This document shows, piece by piece, positions 33,516 through 44,541 of a stretch of 64,000 bases of DNA; the first letter of the stretch is position 1; every line of letters begins with the position of its first letter. The notes below the pieces were generated by a model, which saw nothing but the letters and a program-made list of their open reading frames with translations, searched no databases and was not told the origin of the DNA. The translations under genes were made by a program, and so were the position numbers. The stretch is from Streptomyces sp. SLBN-118 (GTDB lineage Bacteria > Actinomycetota > Actinomycetes > Streptomycetales > Streptomycetaceae), in NCBI RefSeq assembly GCF_006715635.1, contig NZ_VFNP01000002.1, positions 1,612,001 through 1,676,000 on the forward strand. The letters run 5' to 3'.

Positions 33516-34528
33516 AGATCGACCTTACGGACACCACCTCCGGCAAGATCAACAAGTCCCTGGTGCAGGGGCGCCGCGCGATCGGCACCCCTGCCGTCGG
33601 CATGGTGCTCACCCTCGTCATCGTCACCGACGAGGAGAACGCCTACGACGCGCTGAGGGCCGCGAACGAGGCCTCCCGTGAGCACCCCTCACGCACCCTC
33701 GTCGTCATCAAGCGCGTCTCGCGCTCGCCGCGCGACCGGGCCAAGGCACGCCTGGACGCCGAGGTGCGCGTCGGCGCGGACGCGGGCACCGGCGAGACGG
33801 TGGTGCTCCGGCTGTACGGCGAGGTCGTCAACCACGCCCAGTCGGTGGTCCTGCCGCTGCTGCTGCCCGACGCGCCGGTCGTGGCCTGGTGGCCGGTGAA
33901 CTCGCCGACCGACCCGGCCAGCGATCCGCTGGGCGCGCTGGCGCAGCGCCGCGTCACGGACACGTACGCCTCCGAGCGGCCGGTGGACGAACTGACGGCC
34001 CGCGCCGAGGCCTACACCCCGGGCGACACCGATCTGTCCTGGACCAGGATCACGCCGTGGCGCTCCATGCTCGCGGCCGCCCTGGACCAGGTGACCTGCG
34101 AGGTCACATCGGTCGAGGTGGAGGGCGAGGAGTTCAACCCGAGCTGCGAACTGCTCGCCATGTGGCTCGCCGACCGGCTGAACGTACCGGTGAAGCGCTC
34201 GCTGTCCTCCGGTCCGGGCCTCACTGCCGTACGGATGGAGACCAGCACCGGACAGATCGTGCTCGGCCGTCCGGACGGTTCGCTCGCGACGCTGTCCATC
34301 CAGGGGCAGCCGGACCGGGCGGTCGCGCTCAAGCGGCGTGAAACGGCCGAGCTGATCGCGGAGGAACTGCGGCGGCTCGACCCGGACGACACCTACGCCT
34401 CGGCACTGCGGTTCGGCGTCGACCGGCTGGCCGACGGGGAGGACGGCGCGGCCGACACGCCCAAGTCCGCCGAGAAGTCCGCCACTGCGAAGAAGGCCGC
34501 GCAGGCCAAGAAGGCGGCCGCGAAGTGA
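33512..34528 (+). CDS. opcA: OpcA, glucose-6-phosphate dehydrogenase assembly/redox factor
   Basis: 338 residues. OpcA binds and activates Zwf in cyanobacteria and actinobacteria. The N-terminal and C-terminal halves are two related alpha/beta domains: ALRAANEASREHPSRTLVVI, then VVAWWPVNSPTDPASDPLG, and SCELLAMWLADRLNVPVKR. The last ~25 residues are Lys/Ala-rich (EKSATAKKAAQAKKAAAK), probably flexible. Start ATG overlaps the zwf stop by four bases and its own stop overlaps pgl by four, so the three proteins are translationally coupled. Confidence 0.92.
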   Translation: MKIDLTDTTSGKINKSLVQGRRAIGTPAVGMVLTLVIVTDEENAYDALRAANEASREHPSRTLVVIKRVSRSPRDRAKARLDAEVRVGADAGTGETVVLRLYGEVVNHAQSVVLPLLLPDAPVVAWWPVNSPTDPASDPLGALAQRRVTDTYASERPVDELTARAEAYTPGDTDLSWTRITPWRSMLAAALDQVTCEVTSVEVEGEEFNPSCELLAMWLADRLNVPVKRSLSSGPGLTAVRMETSTGQIVLGRPDGSLATLSIQGQPDRAVALKRRETAELIAEELRRLDPDDTYASALRFGVDRLADGEDGAADTPKSAEKSATAKKAAQAKKAAAK

Positions 34529-35307
34529 GTGCACCGCAGCTCGTCGTCCACCGTGACAAGGAGCTGATGGCACAGGCCGCGGCGGCACGCCTGATCACCA
34601 AGATCGTGGACGCGCAGGCCGCACGCGGCTCGGCGTCGGTGGTCCTGACGGGCGGCCGCAACGGCAACGCCCTGCTGGCCGCGCTGGGGGCCTCCTTGGC
34701 CCGGGACGCGATCGACTGGCCGCGCCTCGACCTGTGGTGGGGCGACGAGCGGTTCCTCCCGGAGGGCGACCCGGAGCGCAATGTGACGCAGGCCCGTGAG
34801 GCCCTGCTCGACAGCGTGCCGGTGGATCCTGCGCGGGTGCATGCGATGCCCGCGTCGGACGGCCCGCACGGCAACGACGCGGACGCCGCGGCCGCCGCGT
34901 ACGCCGCCGAACTCGCCGCGGCGGCGGGCCCGGAGGACCACGGTCCGGTGCCGACGTTCGACGTCCTGATGCTGGGCGTCGGACCCGACACGCATGTCGC
35001 CTCGCTCTTCCCCGAGATGCCCGCGGTCCGCGAGTCGTCCCGCACGGTGGTGGGCGTCCACGGCGCGCCCAAGCCCCCGCCCACGCGGATCTCGCTCACG
35101 CTCCCGGCGATCCGGGCGGCACGCGAGGTCTGGCTGCTTGCGGCGGGCGAGGACAAGGCGAAGGCGGCGCGGATAGCGCTGTCGGGTGCGGGAGAGGTCC
35201 AGGCACCGGCCGCGGGGGCGTACGGCCGCAGCCGGACGCTGTGGCTGCTGGACGCGGCGGCGGCCTCGGGCCTGCCGCGGGGGTTGTACCCGCCGGCGTC
35301 GCCCTGA
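34525..35307 (+). CDS. pgl: 6-phosphogluconolactonase
   Basis: 260 residues, DevB/SOL family. Hydrolyses the lactone made by Zwf. Motifs: VVLTGGRNGNALLAAL, DLWWGDERFLPEGDPERN with the conserved Asp/Glu/Arg, and MLGVGPDTHVASLFPE, where Asp-Thr-His replaces the usual DGHxASLFP. LTLPAIRAAREVWLLAAGEDKA completes the family pattern. GTG start overlaps opcA by four bases (GTGA). Last gene of the operon, followed by a perfect 19-base hairpin. Gluconate-6-phosphate dehydrogenase is not in this window. Confidence 0.92.
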   Translation: MSAPQLVVHRDKELMAQAAAARLITKIVDAQAARGSASVVLTGGRNGNALLAALGASLARDAIDWPRLDLWWGDERFLPEGDPERNVTQAREALLDSVPVDPARVHAMPASDGPHGNDADAAAAAYAAELAAAAGPEDHGPVPTFDVLMLGVGPDTHVASLFPEMPAVRESSRTVVGVHGAPKPPPTRISLTLPAIRAAREVWLLAAGEDKAKAARIALSGAGEVQAPAAGAYGRSRTLWLLDAAAASGLPRGLYPPASP

Positions 35308-35349
35308 CCGGGAACGCCGCCCCGGACCCCGCGCCTCACTGAGTCGCGG

Positions 35350-35390
35350 ACGGGCTGAGATGTGCGGCACAGCCGCACATCTCAGCCCGT
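35350..35390. terminator. Bidirectional terminator pgl / pgi
   Basis: A perfect 19-base inverted repeat (ACGGGCTGAGATGTGCGGC and complement) with a three-base loop, between convergent pgl and pgi. Confidence 0.92.
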
Positions 35391-35438
35391 TCGGCGTTCG
35401 GCGGCCTCAGCCGCACCGCGCCCTCCCCCGTCGCCGGC

Positions 35439-37100
35439 TCAGCGACCGCGCAACGTGCGGTACTTGTCCACGAGAGCCGCGGTCGAGCTGTCCAGCTGCT
35501 CGCCACCAGTCCCTCCGGTGAGCACGGGCTCGATCTTCTTGGCGAGCACCTTGCCCAGTTCGACGCCCCACTGGTCGAAGGAGTCGATGTTCCAGACGGC
35601 TCCCTGGACGAACACCTTGTGCTCGTACAGCGCGATGAGCTGGCCGAGGACGGACGGCGTGAGCTCGTCGGCGAGGATGGTCGTCGTCGGGTGGTTGCCC
35701 CGGAACGTCTTGTGCGCCACCAGCTCCTCGGGCACGCCCTCCGCCCGTACCTCGTCCGGCGTCTTGCCGAAGGCGAGCGCCTGGGTCTGCGCGAAGAAGT
35801 TGGCCATCAGCAGATCGTGCTGGGCGACCAGACGCGGCGACAGGTCGGCGACGGGCCGTGCGAAGCCGATGAAGTCCGCCGGGATGACCTTGGTGCCCTG
35901 GTGGATCAACTGGTAGTACGCGTGCTGCCCGTTGGTGCCCGGCGTGCCCCAGACGACGGGTCCGGTCTGCCATTCCACCCGGTTGCCCTCGCGGTCCACG
36001 GACTTGCCGTTGGACTCCATGTCGAGCTGCTGCAGATACGCGGTGAACTTGGACAGGTAGTGGGAGTACGGCAGCACCGCGTGCGACTGCGCGTCGAAGA
36101 ACGCTCCGTACCAGACACCCAGCAGGCCGAGCAGCAGGGGCGCGTTGGTCTCCGGCGGCGCCGTACGAAAGTGCTCGTCGACGAGGTGGAAGCCGTCGAG
36201 CATCTCCCGGAAACGGTCGGGACCGATCGCGATCATCAGCGAGAGCCCGATGGCGGAGTCGTAGGAGTAGCGCCCGCCGACCCAGTCCCAGAACTCGAAC
36301 ATGTTGGCCGTGTCGATGCCGAAGTCGCCGACCTTCCCGGCATTGGTCGACAGGGCGACGAAGTGCTTGGCGACGGCCTCCTGACCGGCCTTCAGCTCGG
36401 TGAGCAGCCAGTCGCGCGCGGAGGTGGCGTTGGTGATGGTCTCGATGGTGGTGAAGGTCTTGGAGGCGATGATGAACAGCGTCTCGGCCGCGTCCAGATC
36501 CCGTACTGCCTCGTGCAGATCGGCCCCGTCGACGTTCGAGACGAAGTGGAAGGTCAGATCGCGCGCGGTGAAGGAGCGCAGCGTCTCGTAGGCCATGGCG
36601 GGGCCCAGATCGGAGCCGCCGATGCCGATGTTGACGATGTTCCTGATGGGCCTGCCGGTGTGGCCGGTCCACTCGCCGGAGCGGATCCGCTCCGAGAAGG
36701 CGGCCATCTTGTCGAGCACGGCGTGCACCGCGGGCACCACGTTCTCGCCGTCCACCTCGATGACGGCGTCGCGCGGGGCGCGCAGGGCGGTGTGCAGAAC
36801 GGCCCGGTTCTCCGTGGTGTTGATCTTCTCGCCGCGGAACATCGCGTCCCGCAGGGCGCCGACGCCGGTGGCCGCGGCCAGCTCGCGCAGCAGCGTCAGC
36901 GTCTCGTCGGTCACCAGGTGCTTGGAGTAGTCGAGGTGGAGGTCTCCGACCTGGAGGGTGTAGCCGCTGCCGCGTGCCTCGTCGGCGGCGAACAGCTCCC
37001 GCAGATGTGTCTGTCCCAGCTGCTCGCGGTGCTTGCCGAGAGCGGCCCATTCGGGCGTCTGGTTGAGCCTGCTACTGCCTTCGGCCTTCATCTTGGACAT
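35439..37100 (-). CDS. pgi: Glucose-6-phosphate isomerase
   Basis: 553 residues. Interconverts glucose-6-phosphate and fructose-6-phosphate. Family signatures: [18 protein letters not shown] (SIS-type sugar-binding domain), [35 protein letters not shown] and [16 protein letters not shown] choose ATG 37100 ([10 protein letters not shown]); ATG 37091 is the alternative and neither has a strong ribosome-binding site. Convergent with the pentose-phosphate operon, so both fates of glucose-6-phosphate are encoded side by side. Confidence 0.93.
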   Translation of the reverse strand: MSKMKAEGSSRLNQTPEWAALGKHREQLGQTHLRELFAADEARGSGYTLQVGDLHLDYSKHLVTDETLTLLRELAAATGVGALRDAMFRGEKINTTENRAVLHTALRAPRDAVIEVDGENVVPAVHAVLDKMAAFSERIRSGEWTGHTGRPIRNIVNIGIGGSDLGPAMAYETLRSFTARDLTFHFVSNVDGADLHEAVRDLDAAETLFIIASKTFTTIETITNATSARDWLLTELKAGQEAVAKHFVALSTNAGKVGDFGIDTANMFEFWDWVGGRYSYDSAIGLSLMIAIGPDRFREMLDGFHLVDEHFRTAPPETNAPLLLGLLGVWYGAFFDAQSHAVLPYSHYLSKFTAYLQQLDMESNGKSVDREGNRVEWQTGPVVWGTPGTNGQHAYYQLIHQGTKVIPADFIGFARPVADLSPRLVAQHDLLMANFFAQTQALAFGKTPDEVRAEGVPEELVAHKTFRGNHPTTTILADELTPSVLGQLIALYEHKVFVQGAVWNIDSFDQWGVELGKVLAKKIEPVLTGGTGGEQLDSSTAALVDKYRTLRGR

Positions 37101-37263
37101 CAGCCCACTTCTTCTCGTACCTGCCTGAGTGCCCCGCTGCGTCTCCAAACCTAATTGATCAGCGGGGGTGCCACGGCGTACGTCGAAGAGACACATCGCG
37201 GAAGACGCGTCGAAGAAGTCGCGTCGAAGAAGCGAGGAAAGCGGGAGACGCGTCTGACAGAAA

Positions 37264-37296
37264 GTCCGGCCGGGCGCCCTCGGTGTCCGGCCGGAC
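37264..37296 (-). terminator. Hairpin terminator after the RbpA-family gene
   Basis: GTCCGGCCGG and CCGGCCGGAC form a perfect 10-base stem with a 13-base loop, 9 bases downstream of the stop at 37305. It separates this gene from pgi, which lies further downstream on the same strand. Confidence 0.8.
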
Positions 37297-37304
37297 CGCA
37301 ATCT

Positions 37305-37640
37305 CTAGATCTCGCCCCGCAGTTTGGCAAGCGCTTCGGCAAGAATCGCCTCACCGTCCGCGTCGCTGCGCCGCTCGCGCACATAGGCCAGGTGCGTCTT
37401 GTACGGCTCCGTACGCGGCGGGTCCGGCGGACTGTCCCGGTCCTGACCGGCCGGGAACCCGCAGCGCGGGCAGTCCCACGTCTCGGGGACCTGTGCGTCG
37501 CTGGCGAAGCTCGGCTGCGTCTCGTGCCCGTTGGAGCACCAGAAGGAGATGCGCAGGCGCGGCGCGGACTCGCCCCGCTCGGCCTCGCCCATCGGCCCCG
37601 CTCCGACCCGGCTTCCCCGGATCGCGTTGCCACTTGCCAC
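37305..37640 (-). CDS. RbpA-family RNA-polymerase-binding protein (paralogue form)
   Basis: 111 residues. Zinc-binding core FWCSNGHETQPSF plus WDCPRCGFPAG (C-x3-H, C-x2-C) and a C-terminal helix THLAYVRERRSDADGEAIL that matches the sigma-interaction part of RbpA. RbpA stabilises holoenzyme with principal sigma factors in actinobacteria. The N-terminus (MASGNAIRGSRVGAG) and the missing long C-terminal tail differ from the main S. coelicolor RbpA as I remember it, so this is probably a second family member. Start GTG 37640 with AGGGAG. Single gene. Confidence 0.8.
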   Translation of the reverse strand: MASGNAIRGSRVGAGPMGEAERGESAPRLRISFWCSNGHETQPSFASDAQVPETWDCPRCGFPAGQDRDSPPDPPRTEPYKTHLAYVRERRSDADGEAILAEALAKLRGEI

Positions 37641-37774
37641 GGTCGTAACTCCCTGCGTGATGGTGCTGCACAGCGTCTCACAGCGGCTGCGCCGCGGTGC
37701 CCCAGTCTACGTAAGGCCCAACGCTCGTCCAGTGATTGGAGTTACACCCCACCCCGGGACGTGGACGGCCTGGG

Positions 37775-38011
37775 TCAGCTGTCCAACTTGATCAGCAGAC
37801 CAAGTACGACAATGCACGCAAACCACAGCAGACCGATTACCACGGTGATGCGGTCGAGGTTACGCTCGGCGACCGAGGAGCCACCCACCGAGGACTGCAT
37901 TCCCCCACCGAACATGTCGGAGAGGCCGCCGCCCTTCCCCTTGTGCATCAGCACCAGCAGCAGCAGCAAGCCACTGAAGATGATCAGGGCAATCGAGAAC
38001 CCGACAATCAC
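37775..38011 (-). CDS. secG: Preprotein translocase subunit SecG
   Basis: 78 residues with two membrane helices (VGFSIALIIFSGLLLLLVLM and VVIGLLWFACIVVLGLLI) flanking the conserved loop HKGKGGGLSDMFGGG. SecG is the small stimulating subunit of the SecYEG channel. GTG start at 38011. It follows tpiA on the same strand, as usual for actinobacteria, separated by a hairpin. Confidence 0.93.
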   Translation of the reverse strand: MIVGFSIALIIFSGLLLLLVLMHKGKGGGLSDMFGGGMQSSVGGSSVAERNLDRITVVIGLLWFACIVVLGLLIKLDS

Positions 38012-38045
38012 GGCTGGACCAACTTCCTAGGACTGAAATGGAGGA

Positions 38046-38086
38046 CGGGGGCCGGGTGGCAGTCCATGCTGCCTACTCGGCCCCCG
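38046..38086 (-). terminator. Hairpin between tpiA and secG
   Basis: CGGGGGCCG pairs with CGGCCCCCG, with an inner GGCAG/CTGCC stem. It lies about 30 bases after the tpiA stop and 35 before the secG start. Confidence 0.75.
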
Positions 38087-38118
38087 CAAGGGTACGACGG
38101 ATCCGCGCTACCGCATAC

Positions 38119-38895
38119 TCACTGGTCGCGGAACCGGACGATCTTGACGAACTCCTCGGCGTCCAGCGCCGCACCGCCCACCAGGGCACCGTCCACATCG
38201 GGCTGCGCCATGATCGCGGCGACGTTCCCCGACTTCACCGAGCCGCCGTACTGGATGCGGACCTTGCCGGCCAGCTCCTGGGAGTACAGCTCCGCCAGAC
38301 GCCCGCGGATGGCACCGCAGACCTCCTGCGCGTCCTCGGGGGTCGCGACCTCGCCGGTGCCGATCGCCCACACCGGCTCGTACGCGATCACGATCGACTC
38401 GGCCTGCTCGGCCGGGACGCCCTTCAGGCCGCCGTCGAGCTGCGCGAGTGTGTACTCGACCTGGTTGCCCGCCTTGCGGATGTCCAGGCCCTCTCCGACG
38501 CAGAGGATCGGGGTCAGGCCGTGCTTGAAAGCCGCCTTGACCTTGGCGTTGCAGAGCTCGTCCGTCTCGGCGTGGTACTGGCGGCGCTCGGAGTGGCCCA
38601 CGGCGACATAGGTGCACTTCAGCTTGGCCAGCATCGGGCCCGAGATCTCGCCGGTGTAGGCACCGGAGTCGTGCGCCGAGATGTCCTGGGCGCCGTACTT
38701 GATCTTGAGCTTGTCGCCGTCGACCAGGGTCTGTACGGAGCGCAGGTCGGTGAAGGGCGGCAGGACGGCGACCTCGACGGCCTCGTAGTCCTTGTCCGCC
38801 AGGGCGAAAGCGAGCTTCTGGACGTGCGCGATGGCCTCGAGGTGGTTGAGGTTCATCTTCCAGTTGCCCGCCATCAGCGGGATACGGTCACTCAC
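38119..38895 (-). CDS. tpiA: Triosephosphate isomerase
   Basis: 258 residues, TIM barrel interconverting dihydroxyacetone phosphate and glyceraldehyde-3-phosphate. Catalytic residues visible: Asn/Lys in [10 protein letters not shown], His in [11 protein letters not shown], and Glu in [11 protein letters not shown], the family signature. GTG start. Five bases separate it from pgk upstream, so gap-pgk-tpiA form a glycolytic operon. Confidence 0.95.
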   Translation of the reverse strand: MSDRIPLMAGNWKMNLNHLEAIAHVQKLAFALADKDYEAVEVAVLPPFTDLRSVQTLVDGDKLKIKYGAQDISAHDSGAYTGEISGPMLAKLKCTYVAVGHSERRQYHAETDELCNAKVKAAFKHGLTPILCVGEGLDIRKAGNQVEYTLAQLDGGLKGVPAEQAESIVIAYEPVWAIGTGEVATPEDAQEVCGAIRGRLAELYSQELAGKVRIQYGGSVKSGNVAAIMAQPDVDGALVGGAALDAEEFVKIVRFRDQ

Positions 38896-38900
38896 GGTTG

Positions 38901-40112
38901 TCAGTCCTCCAGTGCGGCGAGGCCGGGGAGCGTCTTGCCCTCGAGGTATTCGAGGCTGGCGCCACCGCCGGTGGAAATGTGGCCGAATGCGTTCTCGTCG
39001 AAACCGAGCGTGCGCACGGCGGCGGCCGAGTCCCCGCCTCCGACGACGGTGAAGCCCTTGCTGCCGAGCAGCGCCTCGGCGACGGCCTTGGTGCCCCGGG
39101 CGTAGTCGGGGTGCTCGAAGACACCGACCGGACCGTTCCAGAACACCGTCTCGGCATCGGCGATCTTCGACGCGAACAGCTCGCTCGACTTCGGGCCGAT
39201 GTCCAGGCCCTCCTTGTCGGCGGGGATCTTGTCGGCGTCGACGGTGACAAAGTCGGCCGGGGCCTTGGTCTTCAGGTCGGGGAACTCGCCCGCGGCGAGG
39301 ATGTCGACCGGCAGGACGAGCTCGACGCCGTTCTTCTCGGCGCGCTCCATGTACTCGGTGACGGTCGGGATCTGGTCCTCCTGGAGGAGGGAGATGCCGA
39401 CCTCGTGGCCCTTGGCCTTGAGGAAGGTGTAGGCCATGCCGCCGCCGATGAGGATGCGGTCGGCCTTGCCGAGCAGCTCGTCGATGACGCCGAGCTTGTC
39501 CGAGACCTTGGCGCCGCCGAGGACCACGACGTACGGGCGCTGCACCTCTTCGGTGAGCTTCTTCAGGACGCCGACCTCGGTGGCGATGAGGTAGCCGACG
39601 GCGTGCGGCAGCCGGGCCGGGAGGTCGTACACCGAGGCGTGCTTGCGGTGGACGGCCCCGAAGCCGTCGCCGACGTACACATCGGCGAGGGCGGCGAGCT
39701 GGTCCGCGAACGCGCCGCGCTCGGCGTCGTCCTTCGACGTCTCGCCGGCGTTGAAGCGGAGGTTCTCGATGACGGCGACCTGGCCGTCGGCGAGGCCCGT
39801 GACGACGGCCTTGGCCGATTCACCGACGGTGTCGGTCGCGAAGGCGACATCGGCGCCGAGCAGCTCACCGAGACGCTTGGCAGCCGGGGCGAGCGAGAAG
39901 GCAGGGTCCGGGGCCCCCTTGGGGCGGCCCAGGTGGGAGGCGACGACGACGCGCGCGCCCGCTTCGGCCAGCTTGGCGACGGTCGGCTGGACGGCGCGGA
40001 TGCGGCCGTCGTCGGTGATCGTGGTGCCGTCGAGCGGCACATTGAGGTCGGCGCGGACGAATACCCGCTTGCCCGCGACCCCTTCGGTGAGAAGTTGGTC
40101 GATCGTCTTCAT
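38901..40112 (-). CDS. pgk: Phosphoglycerate kinase
   Basis: 403 residues, two-domain kinase making ATP from 1,3-bisphosphoglycerate. Signature [14 protein letters not shown] at the N-terminus; [20 protein letters not shown] and the C-terminal nucleotide loop GGGDSAAAV are intact. Start ATG 40112 has AGGAG 10 bases upstream, better than the longer frame. Preceded by a large hairpin separating it from gap. Confidence 0.95.
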   Translation of the reverse strand: MKTIDQLLTEGVAGKRVFVRADLNVPLDGTTITDDGRIRAVQPTVAKLAEAGARVVVASHLGRPKGAPDPAFSLAPAAKRLGELLGADVAFATDTVGESAKAVVTGLADGQVAVIENLRFNAGETSKDDAERGAFADQLAALADVYVGDGFGAVHRKHASVYDLPARLPHAVGYLIATEVGVLKKLTEEVQRPYVVVLGGAKVSDKLGVIDELLGKADRILIGGGMAYTFLKAKGHEVGISLLQEDQIPTVTEYMERAEKNGVELVLPVDILAAGEFPDLKTKAPADFVTVDADKIPADKEGLDIGPKSSELFASKIADAETVFWNGPVGVFEHPDYARGTKAVAEALLGSKGFTVVGGGDSAAAVRTLGFDENAFGHISTGGGASLEYLEGKTLPGLAALED

Positions 40113-40141
40113 GAAATACGGCTCCTGGAAGGCTGGCACGC

Positions 40142-40189
40142 GCGACAGGGCTTGAGCGGCGCTTCGTTGCGCCGCTCAAGCCCTGTCGC
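40142..40189 (-). terminator. Perfect hairpin between gap and pgk
   Basis: 21-base perfect inverted repeat with loop TTCGTT, 38 bases after the gap stop and 29 before the pgk start. May be a partial terminator or an mRNA-stabilising element that makes gap transcript more abundant than pgk-tpiA. Confidence 0.8.
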
Positions 40190-40227
40190 TCACATCGTGG
40201 TGCTCTCGTTGCGGATCAGCTTGCAGA

Positions 40228-41313
<1,086 letters not shown>

Positions 41314-41370
41314 CTACCCCCCTGGCGGCCCGCGAGTGACATCGAGAGGGCCTGTGCGCGCCACGGCGAC

Positions 41371-41388
41371 CCCTACCCCTCAGTAGGG
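41371..41388 (-). terminator. Short hairpin after the carboxypeptidase gene
   Basis: CCCTAC and GTAGGG flank six bases, 42 bases beyond the stop at 41430 on the minus strand. Weak. Confidence 0.4.
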
Positions 41389-41429
41389 TTTCGGCAGGGG
41401 CAGGAGCCGCCGTGGAGCGCTTCGCGGGG

Positions 41430-44375
41430 TCAGCGGCGCAGGGCCCTCAGCGCCTTCCCGATGACGATCTTGCGGTCGCCCGCGGCGGGCACGTGCTCCA
41501 GGCCGAAGCCGAGCAGCACGCTGTCCTCCGTAGTGACGGCGGCCTGGGAGTGGAAGAGCGCCTGGCCCCGCGCCCAGTCGACCGTGTTCCCGGGACTGCC
41601 GGCCGGCGGTCCGGGCACGCTCCAGGGGCCGAGCGCGCTCTCGAAGCCCTCAGGACCCTGCGGGGTGCCGGAGACGACGAGCCGGGTGTCGTCGACGAAG
41701 GCGCCGACTCCGCCGGTGCCCGGGTCGGAGACGTACGAGATCGCGAGCTCGACCTGTTTTCCGGCGTAGGCGCTGAGGTCCACGGAGACCTGCTGCCAGC
41801 CGTTGGAGGAGCCCGTGAAGCGGTTCCAGGCGCCACTGGTGCCGGTCGGCGTGCAGCCGGAGGCCGCCACCGTCAGGTAGTGGGCGAGGAACGGGTGGCC
41901 CTGTACGTAGTAGCCCTGCTCGCACTGGACGGGCACCTCGCTGGTGGTGCCGCCGTTGGCGTCCGGCAGGGTGGTCCAGTCGTCCTGTCCCACCGTGTGC
42001 GCCTCGACGACGACATTGTCGAAGCCGCGCTCGGTGTCGTAGCTGAGCTGGAACTGCAGGCTCGGCTTGGCGGCGGCCGCCGTGCCGGACAGATCCACGG
42101 TGCGCGCCAGGCGCATGTACGCGTCGTCCTGGTGCTTCGCCGCGGCGAACCAGTCGCCCGCGGCGGGCTCGAAGGGCGTGCGGATCCCCGGATAGGTGCC
42201 CGCGGACGCGCTCTCGAACTGCGGGAACCGGTCGGGCTTCAGGGTGTCCGACGTGATGGTGTAGGCCCCGGCCAGGTCGAGCGGATTTCCGCTCGCGTCG
42301 CCGAGGGCCGCCCCCGCGCCCCTGAGCGATCCTGAACCGGCGAAGGAGGGCGGGGACCCCAGCCCCACGCGGTTGTAGGCGCCGAGGTAGTACTGGGCGA
42401 AGTCGTTGGAGTCCGCTCCGCCCAGGTCGATGGTGCCGCCGGCCTGCTCACCGGCGTTGATCAGCCTGCCGCCCTCGTTGAGGTAGTCCCGTACGACGCC
42501 GGTGGTCGCCGCGGAGGGCTGGTCCGCGCCGGTGTACCAGAGCACGGTCCTGAAGTGGCCGAGCACACCGAGGGCGCTGGGGACGCCCTGCGTCGCCACG
42601 TCCCAGACCGCGGCCCGGTGGCCGTTGTCCGCGAGGGCCTCGGTGTACGCGGCGGTGTTCTTCGCCGGGGTGGTGCCGCCCTCTTCCGCGATCACCAGCG
42701 TGTCGGCGCGCGGCCGTTCGGCGACGGTGTAGGTGAAGTGCTCGCTGGCGGTGGGCTTTCCGGCCCGGGTCCTGCCGGTGAACCAGACCTCGACCGTGTC
42801 GCCGACGTCACCGTCCCGGACCTTGGCGCGGTACTCCTCGAAGCGGATGTTGTCGTCGCCGCCGTACCTCTCTCCGCCCTTCCAGCGCTTGAGCGCCCGG
42901 TCGTGCGTACGGCCGCCGTTGACGCGGTACTTGAGCTCCTTGTCGCGTACGGACCTGCGGGCGACGACGGAGACTTCCTGGTCGCCACCGCGCGCGTAGG
43001 AGGTCGTGAAGGCGTCCGGGGTGAAGTCCGCGGCCTGCAGACCGAGCGAGGAGGAGGGCTGATCGGGATGGGCCGCCGTCTCGGCGACCGAGAGCGCGAA
43101 CGGGATGTTCTTCGCGAACTCCTGCTGGATCAGCTTCTCGTCGTCGGGGAAGGTGAAGACCGAGGCACAATCGGCGGGGTTCCAGGCGTCATTGGGGTCG
43201 ATGCGCGAGGCGGTCGCGCAGGTCGACATCTCCGGGGTGTACATCATGATCCCGTTGACGTTGGCCGCATGGCCGTCGGCCTCGCCGTTGGTGGTGTAGA
43301 GCTCAGAGGAGACCTGGGGGCGGTAGCCGGGGATCGCGGAGTTCTTCGGCGTACCGGCGAGGGACTGGTAGAGCACGTCGTCCGGGGTCGGGGTCGCGAC
43401 CTGCCAGCCGACTCCGTACAGGAGCAGCTGGGCCGCCGAGTGGTAGTTGATGCCGTACTCGAAGCCGATGCGCTTTTCGAAGGAGTCGAGCGCCCTGGTC
43501 TCGGGCTCGGAGGCAGGGCCGGTGCCGCGGTAGGTCTCGGAGGCCGGGTCGGGGGACGAACCCTCGTTGTCGTAGCCCCACTTGTACGCGAAGTTCCGGT
43601 TGAGGTCGACGCCGTCGCCGGGGGTGATCTTGCCGTCGCCGTTGTTGTCGTGGAGATTCTTGCGCCACTGGCGCTCGTCGGTGCCGGTGAACGTGTAGTC
43701 GTAACCGTCGGGGTTGGCGGAGATGACGAACCACAGTTCGGTGGTGTCGACGATCTTCGTGATCCGCGGGTCCTTGCCGTAGTTCGCGAGGTAATAGTGC
43801 ATCAGCCGCCGGGTCATCTCCGGGGTGATCCACTCGCGCGCGTGCTGGTTGGACACATACAGCGTGGAGGGCTTGGAACCGTCCCTGTTCTTCTTGGCGC
43901 CCTTGCTGACCTTGAGGGCGAGGATGTCCTGGCCCTTGACGGTCTTGCCGATGCTCACGACCTTGGTCAGGGCGGGATTGGCCTGCGCGGTGGCGAGGAT
44001 CTCGCTCTTGAGGCCCTTCTCCCCGCTGTACGGTCGGAAGACGCCGTCGCCCGCTGCCGCCACCCGCTTCTCGGCCGAGGCCGAGACGGTGTGCTCGGTG
44101 ACGTCGATGCCCTGCTTGCGCAGAGCGGCGGCCTGCCGGTCGCTGAGGTAGAGCTCCACGGTGGCGGCGCCCTTGTCGGGCACCTGCTCGGTCAGTTCAT
44201 GGCCGTCGGCGCCCGCCGCGAGGATCAGCGGAAGCTGAGCCTTCGTGACGTGGGCCCGCCATACGGACAGTCCGTCGCCGTCGCCCGACGGTTGTGCCTG
44301 GGCGAGCGGCGCGGCCGCGAGTCCGGCTGTCAGGAGTGATACGGCGGCGAGGATCGATCTCGCTCTTCGTCTCAT
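41430..44375 (-). CDS. Secreted M14 zinc carboxypeptidase, multidomain
   Basis: 981 residues. Sec signal peptide (MRRRARSILAAV, cleavage near AAPLAQA). Peptidase M14 domain about residues 110-430: zinc ligands in NQHAREWITPE and INYHSAAQ, substrate Arg/Asn in GVDLNRNFAYKWG, and catalytic Glu in MMYTPEMST. An EF-hand-like loop, NNGDGKITPGD, sits inside it. The long C-terminal part holds beta-sandwich domains of the immune-inhibitor-A/MAM type (WNRFTGSSNGWQQVSVDLSA), likely for substrate attachment. Start ATG 44375 with GGGGGG. Exported protein digestion; single gene. Confidence 0.88.
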   Translation of the reverse strand: MRRRARSILAAVSLLTAGLAAAPLAQAQPSGDGDGLSVWRAHVTKAQLPLILAAGADGHELTEQVPDKGAATVELYLSDRQAAALRKQGIDVTEHTVSASAEKRVAAAGDGVFRPYSGEKGLKSEILATAQANPALTKVVSIGKTVKGQDILALKVSKGAKKNRDGSKPSTLYVSNQHAREWITPEMTRRLMHYYLANYGKDPRITKIVDTTELWFVISANPDGYDYTFTGTDERQWRKNLHDNNGDGKITPGDGVDLNRNFAYKWGYDNEGSSPDPASETYRGTGPASEPETRALDSFEKRIGFEYGINYHSAAQLLLYGVGWQVATPTPDDVLYQSLAGTPKNSAIPGYRPQVSSELYTTNGEADGHAANVNGIMMYTPEMSTCATASRIDPNDAWNPADCASVFTFPDDEKLIQQEFAKNIPFALSVAETAAHPDQPSSSLGLQAADFTPDAFTTSYARGGDQEVSVVARRSVRDKELKYRVNGGRTHDRALKRWKGGERYGGDDNIRFEEYRAKVRDGDVGDTVEVWFTGRTRAGKPTASEHFTYTVAERPRADTLVIAEEGGTTPAKNTAAYTEALADNGHRAAVWDVATQGVPSALGVLGHFRTVLWYTGADQPSAATTGVVRDYLNEGGRLINAGEQAGGTIDLGGADSNDFAQYYLGAYNRVGLGSPPSFAGSGSLRGAGAALGDASGNPLDLAGAYTITSDTLKPDRFPQFESASAGTYPGIRTPFEPAAGDWFAAAKHQDDAYMRLARTVDLSGTAAAAKPSLQFQLSYDTERGFDNVVVEAHTVGQDDWTTLPDANGGTTSEVPVQCEQGYYVQGHPFLAHYLTVAASGCTPTGTSGAWNRFTGSSNGWQQVSVDLSAYAGKQVELAISYVSDPGTGGVGAFVDDTRLVVSGTPQGPEGFESALGPWSVPGPPAGSPGNTVDWARGQALFHSQAAVTTEDSVLLGFGLEHVPAAGDRKIVIGKALRALRR

Positions 44376-44480
44376 TGGCCCCCCTTGCTGGTGTCTGCCA
44401 GGAAAGTGAACAGACGCCAGACTCATCACGCCCCATGGCCATGTCAAGACAGCCACGCCGTCCGAACGAGTGCACAGAAA

Positions 44481-44516
44481 ACCGCTGTCGGCGTTCGGGT
44501 GAACGTCGACAGCGGT
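44481..44516 (-). terminator. Hairpin terminator of the uvrC-rapZ-yvcK-whiA operon
   Basis: ACCGCTGTCG and CGACAGCGGT form the outer stem; GCGTTC and GAACGT nearly extend it. Located 25 bases after the whiA stop. Confidence 0.8.
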
Positions 44517-44541
44517 CGGTGGAGCGGGTGGTGACGGCGGG

